From assembly GCA_027563145.1 (NCBI GenBank), contig CP071306.1, positions 682,001-746,000 of the forward strand: a stretch of 64,000 nt of DNA, in the 5' to 3' direction. Below, piece by piece: positions 41,192-50,278 of this stretch. Position numbers and translations under genes: made by a program. Source of the stretch: Halocatena halophila (GTDB lineage Archaea; Halobacteriota; Halobacteria; Halobacteriales; Haloarculaceae). The first letter of the stretch is position 1; each line of letters starts with the position of its first letter. Below the pieces are notes generated by a model. That model was not told the DNA's origin. It did no database searches and saw only the letters and a program-made list of their open reading frames with translations.

Positions 41192-43915
41192 ATGGACCCG
41201 ATAACGACCGGTTTGGGGACGAACCTGCTTGCGGCGGGGCTACTGAATCAGGGGAAGAAACGGTATCAGCAATTCCAGGCAGTGTGTCGAAAGGCAGATT
41301 TTCACGCGGAGATCGATGCGATTGAGACGGAGTTTCACAACAGCCTTCGCACCGCGATCGAGGAGTGCACTACAGCGCACGAGCTAGACGATTTGGCGGA
41401 TATTGGAGACCACTGGGAAACCGTCATTGAGCGTCTTGAGCTCTCGGCTGGGGCGGACGATGAGGCCGATCGACTGGTGTTTACGAGCGAACAAGAGGCC
41501 ATCAACCGAGTGGCACAGGAGATCGGAACCGTCTGTAGATATGACCTGGAGACAAATCCCCAACTGGAACAGGCTCTCAAGCGTGCCGTTACCGAAGCCT
41601 ACAAAGAAGCCGTTGGTTCGTTCGGTGAGCGCCTCGTCGACGCCGGATTGGACCAGCAGTTCGTCGCCGAGGCGAACATCGAGGAACTGGCAGCCATCGA
41701 TGCGCTCCAGGACCGCCTGGCAGAGATGCACGACCGCCTCTCCCATCCCCGATTGTATGAGCTGTACCACGGGAATGCAGCCGGTCGCCGCCAGGCAAGT
41801 CAGATGATCGATCCGCAAGCGCTTGAATTCGTTTCCAGGCCTGAACTGGACGACAACCGCGATGTCCAGCGCCTGTTGGTTCTTGGCCCTGGTGGGTCGG
41901 GAAAGTCGCGAGCGCTGGCCGAGTTCGTTGCCACTGCGGATCAAACAATCGAGCACATCATCCGCCCGAAAGCTGTCCTCCATACTGTTACCGACCTCCA
42001 GCCCCTCCGGAGTGAATCATTTCAGGGTGATGTACTGCTCGTCTGGGACGATATCCATGCGATAAGTCCTGAGACGGGAAACACCGTGTTCCGAAAGGCT
42101 GTCTTCGAACTCGAGGAATTCCTCAGTCCGGAGCATGAGCTGCACGTGATCGCAGCGGCTCAATCCAAATGGGTGAATTTACTTCCTGGGAATATCGAGC
42201 GGGCAGACTCGCCGTTGTGGTCAGGATTCGAGATCGTCGAGTTGGGTGATTTAACGGAGGATTCGATTGGGACGTTGTTCGATCGGGTGGTAGCGAAAGA
42301 AGGGGTTGTTGTGCCCGAGAGGGTTCGAACCGCGTTCGTCGAGAAGGCCAAGAAGACTGATCCCTCACCGCTGTACATCACTTCCGTCGTGGAGACCGTC
42401 AACGGGATGCAGGTAACAATGAAGGATATCGAGAGGCTGCCCGAGGATGCACTCACCATCTGGCAGGAGCAGTACGAGGCCATCAAGGCTGCGAACGATG
42501 AACGACGATTCATCCTCTGGGCAGTGAAACTCCTTGCTGAAGTCGGCCACTCTCAGTTGTCTTACCACTCGCTCCTCCAAGGAATCCACGCGCACGTGTT
42601 AGACCGGGATGAACTGATGTTTGAGTCGTCTCTTGAAGAGTTGTGTCGAGACCAGTGGTTTGTGCCGCAAGCTGAGACAGCAGAGAGGACGAAATACACG
42701 ATCCATGACGTACAAATTAAAGCAATCGATGAGTCAGTGAATGAGCATCTCAGGGAGTACTCAACGTTTCTCTTTGAGACGGTGGAGAGGTTTCTCCCGG
42801 ACACAGAGGGTATTGGGCACCGGCTACATGAGCTCTACGTAAGGTATCTCTTCAATAGATCGGTAATCTGGGATCCTCAAGTGCTTGAACAGCACTGTGA
42901 GTGGGCACTAACACTAGAACCAGAATGTGCTAGCGCTCACATCACCTATGCAAATATTCTATCGGAAACGTTGCTATCGGAAGCGTTGGACGCCTCAGAG
43001 AGGGCCAAAGAGCACTACGAGGAGGCATTAGCTATCAATTCGGAATCATCCATGGCCCATTACAACTACGCGAAGCTTCTGTCAGAGGAGGACAGCACGG
43101 TAGAGGAGGCCAAAGAGCACTACGAAAGGGCATTGGCTATCAATTCGGAATCATCCGTGGTCCATTACAACTACGCGAAGCTCTTGGAGGAAAAATTAGA
43201 TATGCCAGAAAAGGCGAAGCAGCACTACAAGCAGACATTGGCTCTCGCCCCGGAGTATGGTGTATATCACTGTCGCTATGGAAATCTCTTGATTGATGAA
43301 TTGGATGAACTTGAAGAGGCGAAGAGGCACTACAAGCAGGCTTTGCAGTTGTTTCAGGATGAAAGCGGTCACAGGTCGAAATTATCTACTCTTAGTGGAT
43401 TAATTCACGTTCATCGAGTCTGGAACAACAATTCTATGGCATTAGACTACTGTGAGCATGCGCTAAAGGTCCATTCAGCCAATTCCAGCGATCGACGCTG
43501 GTTTGAGGGCATCCATGCTCTTCTAACAGAGACGGACAGCCGGTCGCGGTATCGTCATGGGCTGACAGCAATCTGTGACGACCAAAGTGACCTATCGCGA
43601 GATCTCTTTGAACAAGTGTGGATAAACCGTGACGACCACCTCACTGGGTCCGCGTCCACAGAGGTAGTTTTTGGTGCTGGAGTCATGCTGGCAGCCCTTA
43701 CTCGGATGAACGGTGACGATTCTCAAGCGGTCGAGGAGATCCTGAGCTGTATCGAACCGTCGGTCCTTACTCCTTCTATCAGTATCCTGTACGCATCTCT
43801 AAACGGTGAATCCGCCGACTCAGTCGATGTCTCCATAACTGATGAGCCCCCTGCGGATATTCCAGCGCTCGAACGGCAAGTTGTTGCTCACATTCTGGAT
43901 CATGATGAGCACTAG
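41192..43915 (+). CDS. STAND-like P-loop NTPase with C-terminal TPR repeats
   Basis: 907 residues. An all-helical N-terminal region of ~220 residues is of unknown fold. The NTPase core has Walker A LGPGGSGKSRAL at about residues 231-242 and a Walker B VLLVWDDIH about 50 residues later, followed by helical regions. From residue ~575 come four to five TPR units (e.g. EEAKEHYERALAINSESSV, AHYNYAKLLSEE). This architecture (effector-like N-terminus, STAND NTPase, TPR sensor) is that of AVAST and related antiviral ATPases and of signalling NTPases. ATG at 41192 is preferred to the GTG at 41165. Function is inference. Confidence 0.72.
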   Translation: MDPITTGLGTNLLAAGLLNQGKKRYQQFQAVCRKADFHAEIDAIETEFHNSLRTAIEECTTAHELDDLADIGDHWETVIERLELSAGADDEADRLVFTSEQEAINRVAQEIGTVCRYDLETNPQLEQALKRAVTEAYKEAVGSFGERLVDAGLDQQFVAEANIEELAAIDALQDRLAEMHDRLSHPRLYELYHGNAAGRRQASQMIDPQALEFVSRPELDDNRDVQRLLVLGPGGSGKSRALAEFVATADQTIEHIIRPKAVLHTVTDLQPLRSESFQGDVLLVWDDIHAISPETGNTVFRKAVFELEEFLSPEHELHVIAAAQSKWVNLLPGNIERADSPLWSGFEIVELGDLTEDSIGTLFDRVVAKEGVVVPERVRTAFVEKAKKTDPSPLYITSVVETVNGMQVTMKDIERLPEDALTIWQEQYEAIKAANDERRFILWAVKLLAEVGHSQLSYHSLLQGIHAHVLDRDELMFESSLEELCRDQWFVPQAETAERTKYTIHDVQIKAIDESVNEHLREYSTFLFETVERFLPDTEGIGHRLHELYVRYLFNRSVIWDPQVLEQHCEWALTLEPECASAHITYANILSETLLSEALDASERAKEHYEEALAINSESSMAHYNYAKLLSEEDSTVEEAKEHYERALAINSESSVVHYNYAKLLEEKLDMPEKAKQHYKQTLALAPEYGVYHCRYGNLLIDELDELEEAKRHYKQALQLFQDESGHRSKLSTLSGLIHVHRVWNNNSMALDYCEHALKVHSANSSDRRWFEGIHALLTETDSRSRYRHGLTAICDDQSDLSRDLFEQVWINRDDHLTGSASTEVVFGAGVMLAALTRMNGDDSQAVEEILSCIEPSVLTPSISILYASLNGESADSVDVSITDEPPADIPALERQVVAHILDHDEH

Positions 43916-44081
43916 CTCTTACACTGGTCCCACGACTACAAACCGCTAGCAATCGATGTGGTGTACTATCGGCCCATCGTTCTTCGACTGTTCTGTGGAT
44001 GGTTCCTTAAAGGAAACCAACCGTTTCTGAACAGACTGCTCAAAAGTGATGTAGAACGGGTACGCCACCGACCCCCCTGGT

Positions 44082-44252
44082 GTTGAGCCAGCCGACATCG
44101 AGAACCTCATTGATAAGCAGAGTGGGACGAACACCGATCGAGAGGACTACCGCGAGCTGATAGCCGCGATTGAGGCCGAAGAGTGTTCGGTGGCGACCCA
44201 GATCTCACAGCCGGCGAGTAATCACTCTTCAACACTTTTGGACACCAGATGA
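44082..44252 (+). pseudogene. Serine recombinase (resolvase) N-terminal remnant
   Basis: The frame 44082-44252 reads VEPADIENLIDKQSGTNTDR then EDYRELIAAIEAEECSVA, matching the DKxSGTNTDREGYxEL block of haloarchaeal resolvases. The catalytic Ser region upstream and the rest downstream are lost, with a frame stop at 44250. It is a dead integrase relic next to accessory genes. Confidence 0.6.
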
Positions 44253-44342
44253 AGTTCAGTAAAGAGTACGCGTGGATGAGCTATTTGACGATTTCTCGCA
44301 ACAGATCCAGTTCTATATACTAGTAACTATTTCCAGTAAACA

Positions 44343-44801
44343 GTGCAAACAATTCATTTAACAACTACTATTAACGCCCCAACTGATCGCGCTTTTGATC
44401 TTGCCCGGAATGTTGACATTCATACAGAATCAATGAGTAGAACGAACGAAACAGCAGTTGATGGCGTAACGAGTGGCCTCCTTTCATCCGGTGATAGAGT
44501 CACATGGCGTGCTCGCCACTTTGGAATTCCATTCACATTGACTGTTAAAATCACGAGTTTTGAGTATCCCTATTTCTTCCGTGATAAGATGGTAGATGGA
44601 CCATTTGCTGAGCAGATTCATGACCACTACTTTGTGCCGGTGAGTACTGGAACTCAGATGGTCGATGTATTCCAATTCTCGTCTCCATTTGGAGTGCTGG
44701 GCACTATCGTTGACCGTCTATACCTTGAGCGATATCTAAGACGTCTATTAACAGTACGCAATAATCATCTTCGGCAAGTTGCTGAATCTGACAAATGGTG
44801 A
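44343..44801 (+). CDS. SRPBCC-family protein
   Basis: 152 residues from a GTG start. START/SRPBCC features: an N-terminal strand MQTIHLTTTINAPTDRAFDL, ARHFGIPFTLTVKITSFEYP, and DHYFVPVSTGTQMVDVFQFS, with a C-terminal helix. The ligand is unknown. The gene is markedly AT-richer than the core genes on either side, in line with acquisition. Confidence 0.75.
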   Translation: MQTIHLTTTINAPTDRAFDLARNVDIHTESMSRTNETAVDGVTSGLLSSGDRVTWRARHFGIPFTLTVKITSFEYPYFFRDKMVDGPFAEQIHDHYFVPVSTGTQMVDVFQFSSPFGVLGTIVDRLYLERYLRRLLTVRNNHLRQVAESDKW

Positions 44802-45004
44802 ACATCGGTAGAACCCATCTATATATTCCTGATTTAATTTTTGGAAAAGAATAGAAATATTATAGTCATCAGATGCTTTAACAGTACAAGTGCCAGCCTT
44901 CCACCACTAAGGATGACAACTACGAGCGCAGCGAGCGGCCTTTTTTCATCAACGCTTTTCCGGTCGGGGGGGCTCGGGCAACCCCTCCCGAAAAGAGGTG
45001 GTGG
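44802..45004. other. AT-rich intergenic stretch with GAGCG repeat
   Basis: 203 bp, AT-rich to about 44880, then the CGAGCGCAGCGAGCGGCC motif at 44923-44940 and its T-run. Nothing else is recognised. Confidence 0.4.
44923..44953 (+). repeat. GAGCG motif plus T-run, copy 3
   Basis: CGAGCGCAGCGAGCGGCC followed by TTTTTTCATCAACG, almost identical to 39641-39672. Confidence 0.75.
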
Positions 45005-45307
45005 CTAGCCCCGCGTGAACGCATAGAGAATTACGATCAGTCCGCTGTTGATTAACACCAGCACGATGAGATTCACGGACTGTTGTGTGACAACATCCGT
45101 GATTCGAAGAAGCCCAGCTCCACCGATCGGAACGGTCGTCAACAGCAATATTCCAACGCTCAGCCACAGCAACGTCTGATTGTCGTTGCGTCGAAATCCA
45201 CGATATCCCTGCCACCCTATGACGAGACCGCCTGCGCTGATAAGCCCGAGAACGATGAGCCTGACGAGCAGTGTCTCAGTCATGGATGGAAGAACCGACT
45301 CAGTCAT
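45005..45307 (-). CDS. DUF7521-like small membrane protein
   Basis: 100 residues from ATG at 45307 (or 45283). Three transmembrane helices, with a basic RGFRRND turn between the first two. It resembles small haloarchaeal membrane proteins of the DUF7521 type. It lies downstream of another protein of similar layout and a winged-helix regulator, all on the minus strand. Confidence 0.65.
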   Translation of the reverse strand: MTESVLPSMTETLLVRLIVLGLISAGGLVIGWQGYRGFRRNDNQTLLWLSVGILLLTTVPIGGAGLLRITDVVTQQSVNLIVLVLINSGLIVILYAFTRG

Positions 45308-45385
45308 TGGCCGACTCTGCACAAGGGCTGTACGTTCTCGGTGGGGCAGTACGGCCATCTCGATCCATATTCGTGTCCATTGATT

Positions 45386-45700
45386 TTATAGCTCATAAAT
45401 TGTCACAATGATGATCACGACACCGGCCAGCCGAACCAGATTTGCACCCGTTATGACGATCCAGTGAGGGATGGTCCCCAGCGAAGCAAGCGAGAAACTC
45501 ACTCCGAGCGCACCACCCCCCAGCAACACGATGCCAGCCGTGAGCCAGGCAATTCCACGATCACGTGATTCTCGATACGCACGAATTCCCTTGATCGCGA
45601 TCACGAGCGAAAGGACACAGGCGAGGACAAAACTGGTAACAATCAACAGTTCGATGCCAGCGGCGACGAGCGAATCAATTGTAGTGTATTGAATTTTCAT
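45386..45700 (-). CDS. DUF7521-like small membrane protein
   Basis: 104 residues, three transmembrane helices (e.g. VTSFVLACVLSLVIAI, IAWLTAGIVLLGGGAL), with GIRAYRESRDRG between the first two. It is related in layout to the next gene downstream. It begins 4 bp after the stop of the winged-helix regulator and so is probably cotranscribed. The function is unknown. Confidence 0.7.
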   Translation of the reverse strand: MKIQYTTIDSLVAAGIELLIVTSFVLACVLSLVIAIKGIRAYRESRDRGIAWLTAGIVLLGGGALGVSFSLASLGTIPHWIVITGANLVRLAGVVIIIVTIYEL

Positions 45701-45704
45701 CGTG

Positions 45705-46052
45705 CTATCTGAGATCCTCGACGAGATCGGAGAACCGATCGGCCGGTTCGTGCGTTGTTCGTATGATTTCGACGCTGTAGGTGCCGTCTGTGAGATCGAT
45801 GGCCACTCGATCGAGCCTGGATTCGAACAGCTTGTAATGGTTGCCGTCGGAAGCGACCTGCTGGTGGTCAGTAAGCAGATCGAGTGCCTGTAGCTGCTCA
45901 ATTTTGCGATACACCGTCGGCAACGATGCGTCACAGCGGTCTTTCAGCGACTTTGCGGACATGGGTTCAGTGCTGGTCGCCGCAAGGATCTCGCGGGCAT
46001 ACCGATCATCGAGCAAGGACGCGATCTCGCTGAGATCATCATCGGTGGTCAT
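45705..46052 (-). CDS. ArsR-type winged-helix regulator
   Basis: 115 residues. Winged helix: ILAATSTEPMSAKSLKDRCDASLPTVYRKIEQLQALDLLTDHQQV, with a short wing (SDGNHYKLFES). It likely controls its own operon with two DUF7521-like membrane proteins. Arrangement of a regulator plus small membrane proteins recurs in haloarchaea, as far as I recall. Confidence 0.78.
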   Translation of the reverse strand: MTTDDDLSEIASLLDDRYAREILAATSTEPMSAKSLKDRCDASLPTVYRKIEQLQALDLLTDHQQVASDGNHYKLFESRLDRVAIDLTDGTYSVEIIRTTHEPADRFSDLVEDLR

Positions 46053-46295
46053 CTACTGATCGCTCGTTGTCTGACTATCGATTGTGGGGGCTTCCTCGTC
46101 ACGGAAACACGTCACAGCCGAATGACGAAGAGCACTGATAAAAACCACTGGAAGCAGTTTCAGACTGCGAAACCACTCGCCGCATCTTTTGTCCGCACTG
46201 GAGCTATCGACGTAGTGACGCAATGAATCGAGAAGACACAATTCGAACGACAAACGAATTGGAGCCATCGAAGCGATCACACAGGAGACTGCATC
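46053..46295. other. Intergenic region
   Basis: 243 bp between the divergent winged-helix regulator and the next membrane protein, with promoters for both. I see no RNA gene. Confidence 0.35.
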
Positions 46296-46724
46296 ATGAT
46301 TAACCACTACCGGAACCATACGTTCGCTGTCTGTGGGATCATCTGCGGGATCGGCCTCGTCATGATGTACTGGGGAATCATGTCCATACTTACACCGGGC
46401 ATTCAGTACACATCCGGTATCAGCTGGTTGGATCGCTTTATGCAAACGGTAGCTCAATTCGTCTGGGTCCTTGCAGCTGGTGGCTTGTTGCTGATCATCG
46501 GAACGCTTCCGGGTAGTATCGTCCTGGCACGACGATACTATTGGATCCGGGGTATTTTCACTATTTTGTGCGCCATCGCCATCTGTTTCGGTGGCTTCCT
46601 GACGTTCGCCTCGCTCAATCGGTTCTATGGATTGATCTACTTTTTCCCTATTTACTTCAGCGGCCTCCTGCTGGGTGCAATTGCATTCGAGACCCACGAG
46701 ACATTCCCCAACGTGTGGCGATGA
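46296..46724 (+). CDS. Hypothetical four-helix membrane protein
   Basis: 142 residues. Four hydrophobic helices, e.g. FAVCGIICGIGLVMMYWGIM, FVWVLAAGGLLLIIG, GIFTILCAIAICFGGFL, and LIYFFPIYFSGLLLGAIAF. No recognised family; the start ATG follows a clear frame stop. Confidence 0.6.
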   Translation: MINHYRNHTFAVCGIICGIGLVMMYWGIMSILTPGIQYTSGISWLDRFMQTVAQFVWVLAAGGLLLIIGTLPGSIVLARRYYWIRGIFTILCAIAICFGGFLTFASLNRFYGLIYFFPIYFSGLLLGAIAFETHETFPNVWR

Positions 46725-46924
46725 CCTAGCCGAAAATGATAGAACTCGTCTAGAAGGGCCGTACAATGAGATTGTGGGCGTAGTTTGCGATTATTCACGA
46801 CACATTCGGACAATTTCTGTCGCAGCATTCCCAATCCCTGAAAGTACCGGAATTGACGAATCTGTACAGCGCTCCCGGATCGAAACGTCGCTTTGCTCTC
46901 CCGCCTTAGAAGCTCCAAGCGAAC

Positions 46925-47641
46925 TTACTGACCATCCAGACTCATCTCAACTGCTCGTTCGACGTGAAGCGCCGTCGTGTCGAACAACGGCATAGCAGGT
47001 CGATCAGCCTGTTCAATAAGCATCTCAATCTCTGTACAGCCGAGTACGACTCCCTCTGCGCCCATTGCTTCCATCGCATCCACAGCGTCCAGATATCGCT
47101 CACGAGAGGCTTCGCTAACGACGCCTTTCGTCAACTCCTCAAAAATGATCCTGTTGATTTCTGCTCGCTCCGATGGCTCCGGAACGACGACATCGATGCC
47201 GTGCTCAGCAAACCGATCGCGATAAAACGGCTGTTCCATCGTCGTTGTTGTGCCCAATATCCCGACCGTTCCAATGTCTGCCGCACAGATTGCATCCGCC
47301 GCCACATCGACGATATGCACGAACGGAATCGAGATCGCTGAATCGATGGCGCTTGCAACCCTGTGCATCGTATTCGTCGCCATGACGATGAATGCCGCAC
47401 CGCCGCGTTCGAGTGCCTGTGCTGCCTCGCCGAGATACTCGCCAGCGCGATCGAACTGCTCGGTGCGAATGAACCGCTCGATGGTCGCGAAATTGACGCT
47501 CCGGATCAGCACCTCACCAGCCCCATGACCACCCAGTTCGTTGTTGATACCCGCATTGATCTGGCGGTAGTAGGTAACGGTCGATTCGCTGCTCATGCCG
47601 CCGAGCACGCCGACGGTCTGGATATCGTCTGTGTCAGACAT
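46925..47641 (-). CDS. Aspartate/glutamate racemase-family protein
   Basis: 238 residues. It begins IQTVGVLGGMSSESTVTYY, a typical racemase start. The second catalytic cysteine is in VLGCTEIEML (about residue 199). The first catalytic position, usually CNTxH, reads ATNTMHRV with Thr in place of Cys, like the E. coli YgeA broad-specificity racemase. So it may act on other amino acids than aspartate, with an altered catalytic pair. A Bat-type regulator lies directly upstream on the same strand. Confidence 0.85.
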   Translation of the reverse strand: MSDTDDIQTVGVLGGMSSESTVTYYRQINAGINNELGGHGAGEVLIRSVNFATIERFIRTEQFDRAGEYLGEAAQALERGGAAFIVMATNTMHRVASAIDSAISIPFVHIVDVAADAICAADIGTVGILGTTTTMEQPFYRDRFAEHGIDVVVPEPSERAEINRIIFEELTKGVVSEASRERYLDAVDAMEAMGAEGVVLGCTEIEMLIEQADRPAMPLFDTTALHVERAVEMSLDGQ

Positions 47642-47749
47642 GTGATTTCACTCGTTTGTGTGGATCTCGAAGCAGGGTGACCCACACTCGTGGCAAGCAG
47701 AGATGGCCCATCAGTAACAGCCTGCCATAGAAGGGAGCAGGACAGAAAC

Positions 47750-48451
47750 TCACTCGGAGCCAAGCAGCTTCGCTTCTGCTTTCCGGAGATGTTCGAGAAA
47801 CGTGGCCTTCGAAACGTCGAGATCGGCCGCGAGCGCTTTGACGGAAACGTCCCGTGGCCACGCATAATACCCCCTGCTTCGTGCCAACTCGAACGCCTCG
47901 CGCTGACAGGCGGTGAGCTCCGTTGCTGGGGATGACTGTGTCTGAGTGGTCGTCTCGACCGGTGAAAGACGACGAACTGTGATCTCAGCGTCGCGATCGC
48001 GCCCAATTTCGGCAAGCGTTCGCTGGAACCGGCGACGGGGAGCGTACACGAGCAATTCCCAGGTTTCGAGCCCGCCATCGATCCGATACGTGCCATCAAG
48101 TACGAATCCACGCTCGAAAAACGCCGCTCCCATTCCATCGGCTGCGTCGTATTCGATGAACACGTCCTGGGTGGCGTGGCCAATGCTCGATCGGGAAACT
48201 GGTGTGCAGGTGCTGTCCGCAAGTCGTTCGATCGTCTCGATGAACTGCACGTCTTTTGCGACCTCGATCGCCTGTGCGATGTGCTCCGGTGATTCACCAT
48301 GGATCGTACACCGCTCGTACGCAGAGGAGCCGGTAACAGCGACGCCATGGCCGACGAGACTACTCCCCACCTCGTTCGTCGAAATGATTCCCCAACAGTC
48401 TGGATGCCACACGTCCAGTGTCACCTGTAGCAGTTCTCGGTCGCCGGTCAT
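47750..48451 (-). CDS. Bat-type HTH_10 transcriptional regulator
   Basis: 233 residues. A ~165-residue sensing domain is followed by the HTH_10 domain: ELTACQREAFELARSRGYYAWPRDVSVKALAADLDVSKATFLEHLRKAEAKLL, intact here. It may control the racemase 108 bp downstream on the same strand. Members include the bacterio-opsin activator Bat and many regulators of unknown signal. Confidence 0.88.
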   Translation of the reverse strand: MTGDRELLQVTLDVWHPDCWGIISTNEVGSSLVGHGVAVTGSSAYERCTIHGESPEHIAQAIEVAKDVQFIETIERLADSTCTPVSRSSIGHATQDVFIEYDAADGMGAAFFERGFVLDGTYRIDGGLETWELLVYAPRRRFQRTLAEIGRDRDAEITVRRLSPVETTTQTQSSPATELTACQREAFELARSRGYYAWPRDVSVKALAADLDVSKATFLEHLRKAEAKLLGSE

Positions 48452-48517
48452 TCTCGATCACTGATTGTGCCTATCTTTTCATCGAGATTTGATGAAACTA
48501 TGGATCGATGCGGCCAC

Positions 48518-50278
48518 TCACGCGATGGTGTAGGCTCCGAGCCGGCGCACTGCAAAAAGGTACGCGCATCCAACTCCCAGGATACCACAGCCGATAGCCA
48601 ACGAAGCCAGCAACGTTAGCTGTCCAGCACTCACCAGGATATCGAACGGAAGCCACTGCGAGAGCTGGACGCTGAATAGCTGTGCCACGGCATCATCCGA
48701 GACGGTCGCCACTGCCATCCCTTGTACGGAAACCAGCGTCGAAAGGCTACCGTAGGCGACCTTGCTCGGTGGAACTGCTCGCCGTGATCCGCCGAAATCG
48801 ACGTGTTCGAACCGGGGGAACGCCGAACCGATACCGATAGCGAACACCGACGTTATGAAAAGGGCACCGACTGTAACCACCGCGAGCAAGCTCAGTTGTG
48901 CTCCCGACCGTCCGGCGATCAGTCCGCTCGCGACGGTGAGTACAATAGCCACCGGTGCTGTCGGGAGAAGCGCCGCGAGCAGGTGGCCACGGACGAGCTG
49001 GTGGCCGGTGACGGGTGCACTCAGAACAGCGGGGAGTGTGGCTCCCTGATTGCCGAGGGGATTCAGAGGAATTGCAACACTGGCCGCCCACGCGCAGTAC
49101 CACACCACGAGCCAGGGGGTAAACCAGGGCAACGTGCCACTCGAATACAGCTGTTCGGCCATAGGAATGGCCCCAATGAGCGGATAGGCGACGAACACCA
49201 GCTGTGACGGAGCGCGATAGACGCGCCGGAGTGTCGTACTAGCAATGGCCATTGTTGCTGGTGTCTGGCTCACCAGCCCGACCACGGCATCGAGTCGAGA
49301 CTGTGGAACCGAACTGCTGCTCGAATCTGAACGAGGGGGGTGAACCGGTGTCGCTCGCCAGGCAAACCGTGCGGCAGTCGGTGCGATTGTGAGCCCACCC
49401 AGAACTACCACGCCCGAAACCCCAATTGCAGTCGCTGCCGAAAGCGGACGAACGGTTGCGTCTGGTGTGGTACTCAACCCGAGCGCGCCAAGCCACGTGA
49501 ACGGCGGCCCACTGAGCACCGACTCCAGTGCTGCGATCGCAGCGACGAAATCGCCCGTCACGACAGTTCCGACATATGCGGTCGCGAGCAAGACGCCAAC
49601 GACCGGCTTGAGTCGAGAGAGTAGTGTCGATCGGTGGACGACACCCTTTAACGCGAGACCGATCGGATACCCGACGGCCACCCCTGTCGAGAGCACCACG
49701 ACAATCCCACAAATGCCCCCAACGACCGGCAACAGTGAGCCACTCCCAACCGAGAGTCCAAGATATCCACCAACGATTGGTGGACACAACAACACGGCGA
49801 ATTTACAGACCGAAGCGAGCAGCTTTCCACCCACCAGATCAGGGAGCCGAACGATGGTGAGATACTGACCGTCGTGTGTGAGATCACCATTGCTTCCGAA
49901 CGCATCGAGGGTGAACATCACCACAAAAAACAGCCACAGGACTCCACAGAGAAACACGAACTGATCGATCAATCCAGCTGTGGGCACACCGGCATCGAAC
50001 GCCGAGCCCAGCTTGAGCATGAACGTGTACGATTGCACGGTTGCAAACACCACGCCAATGGCAGAGAGCACTCCGTACAACTGCCAGAAATCCTGTGTCC
50101 GAAGCCACCGCCAGCCCCGGCGGAGTTCAATCCTCGTCAGTTCGACGCTGACCGCTGGTGATGGAAACTGCACGTGACCGTAGGGCCACGTCGAAGTGGG
50201 CCGAGCCCCATCGTTGCATTCACTGGCGGACCCCGTCATCGGTGATGCACGCTCTTCATTGGCCTCGTGTGTCGTCAT
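48518..50278 (-). CDS. ABC-2-type exporter membrane subunit
   Basis: 586 residues with about 12 transmembrane helices and a polar N-terminal leader. It overlaps the ATPase end by 23 bp, so translation may be coupled. The size suggests two fused six-helix modules (a half-site repeat around residue 300). Substrate unknown: such haloarchaeal exporters move antibiotics, lipids or peptides. Confidence 0.82.
   Translation of the reverse strand: MTTHEANEERASPMTGSASECNDGARPTSTWPYGHVQFPSPAVSVELTRIELRRGWRWLRTQDFWQLYGVLSAIGVVFATVQSYTFMLKLGSAFDAGVPTAGLIDQFVFLCGVLWLFFVVMFTLDAFGSNGDLTHDGQYLTIVRLPDLVGGKLLASVCKFAVLLCPPIVGGYLGLSVGSGSLLPVVGGICGIVVVLSTGVAVGYPIGLALKGVVHRSTLLSRLKPVVGVLLATAYVGTVVTGDFVAAIAALESVLSGPPFTWLGALGLSTTPDATVRPLSAATAIGVSGVVVLGGLTIAPTAARFAWRATPVHPPRSDSSSSSVPQSRLDAVVGLVSQTPATMAIASTTLRRVYRAPSQLVFVAYPLIGAIPMAEQLYSSGTLPWFTPWLVVWYCAWAASVAIPLNPLGNQGATLPAVLSAPVTGHQLVRGHLLAALLPTAPVAIVLTVASGLIAGRSGAQLSLLAVVTVGALFITSVFAIGIGSAFPRFEHVDFGGSRRAVPPSKVAYGSLSTLVSVQGMAVATVSDDAVAQLFSVQLSQWLPFDILVSAGQLTLLASLAIGCGILGVGCAYLFAVRRLGAYTIA

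Noticed and set aside
43946-44134. 62-codon minus-strand frame after the NTPase
   Set aside because: Runs into the resolvase relic and has no features of its own.
49239-49787. 182-codon minus-strand frame inside the ABC permease
   Set aside because: It lies in another frame of the permease gene and is Arg/Trp-rich, a shadow.
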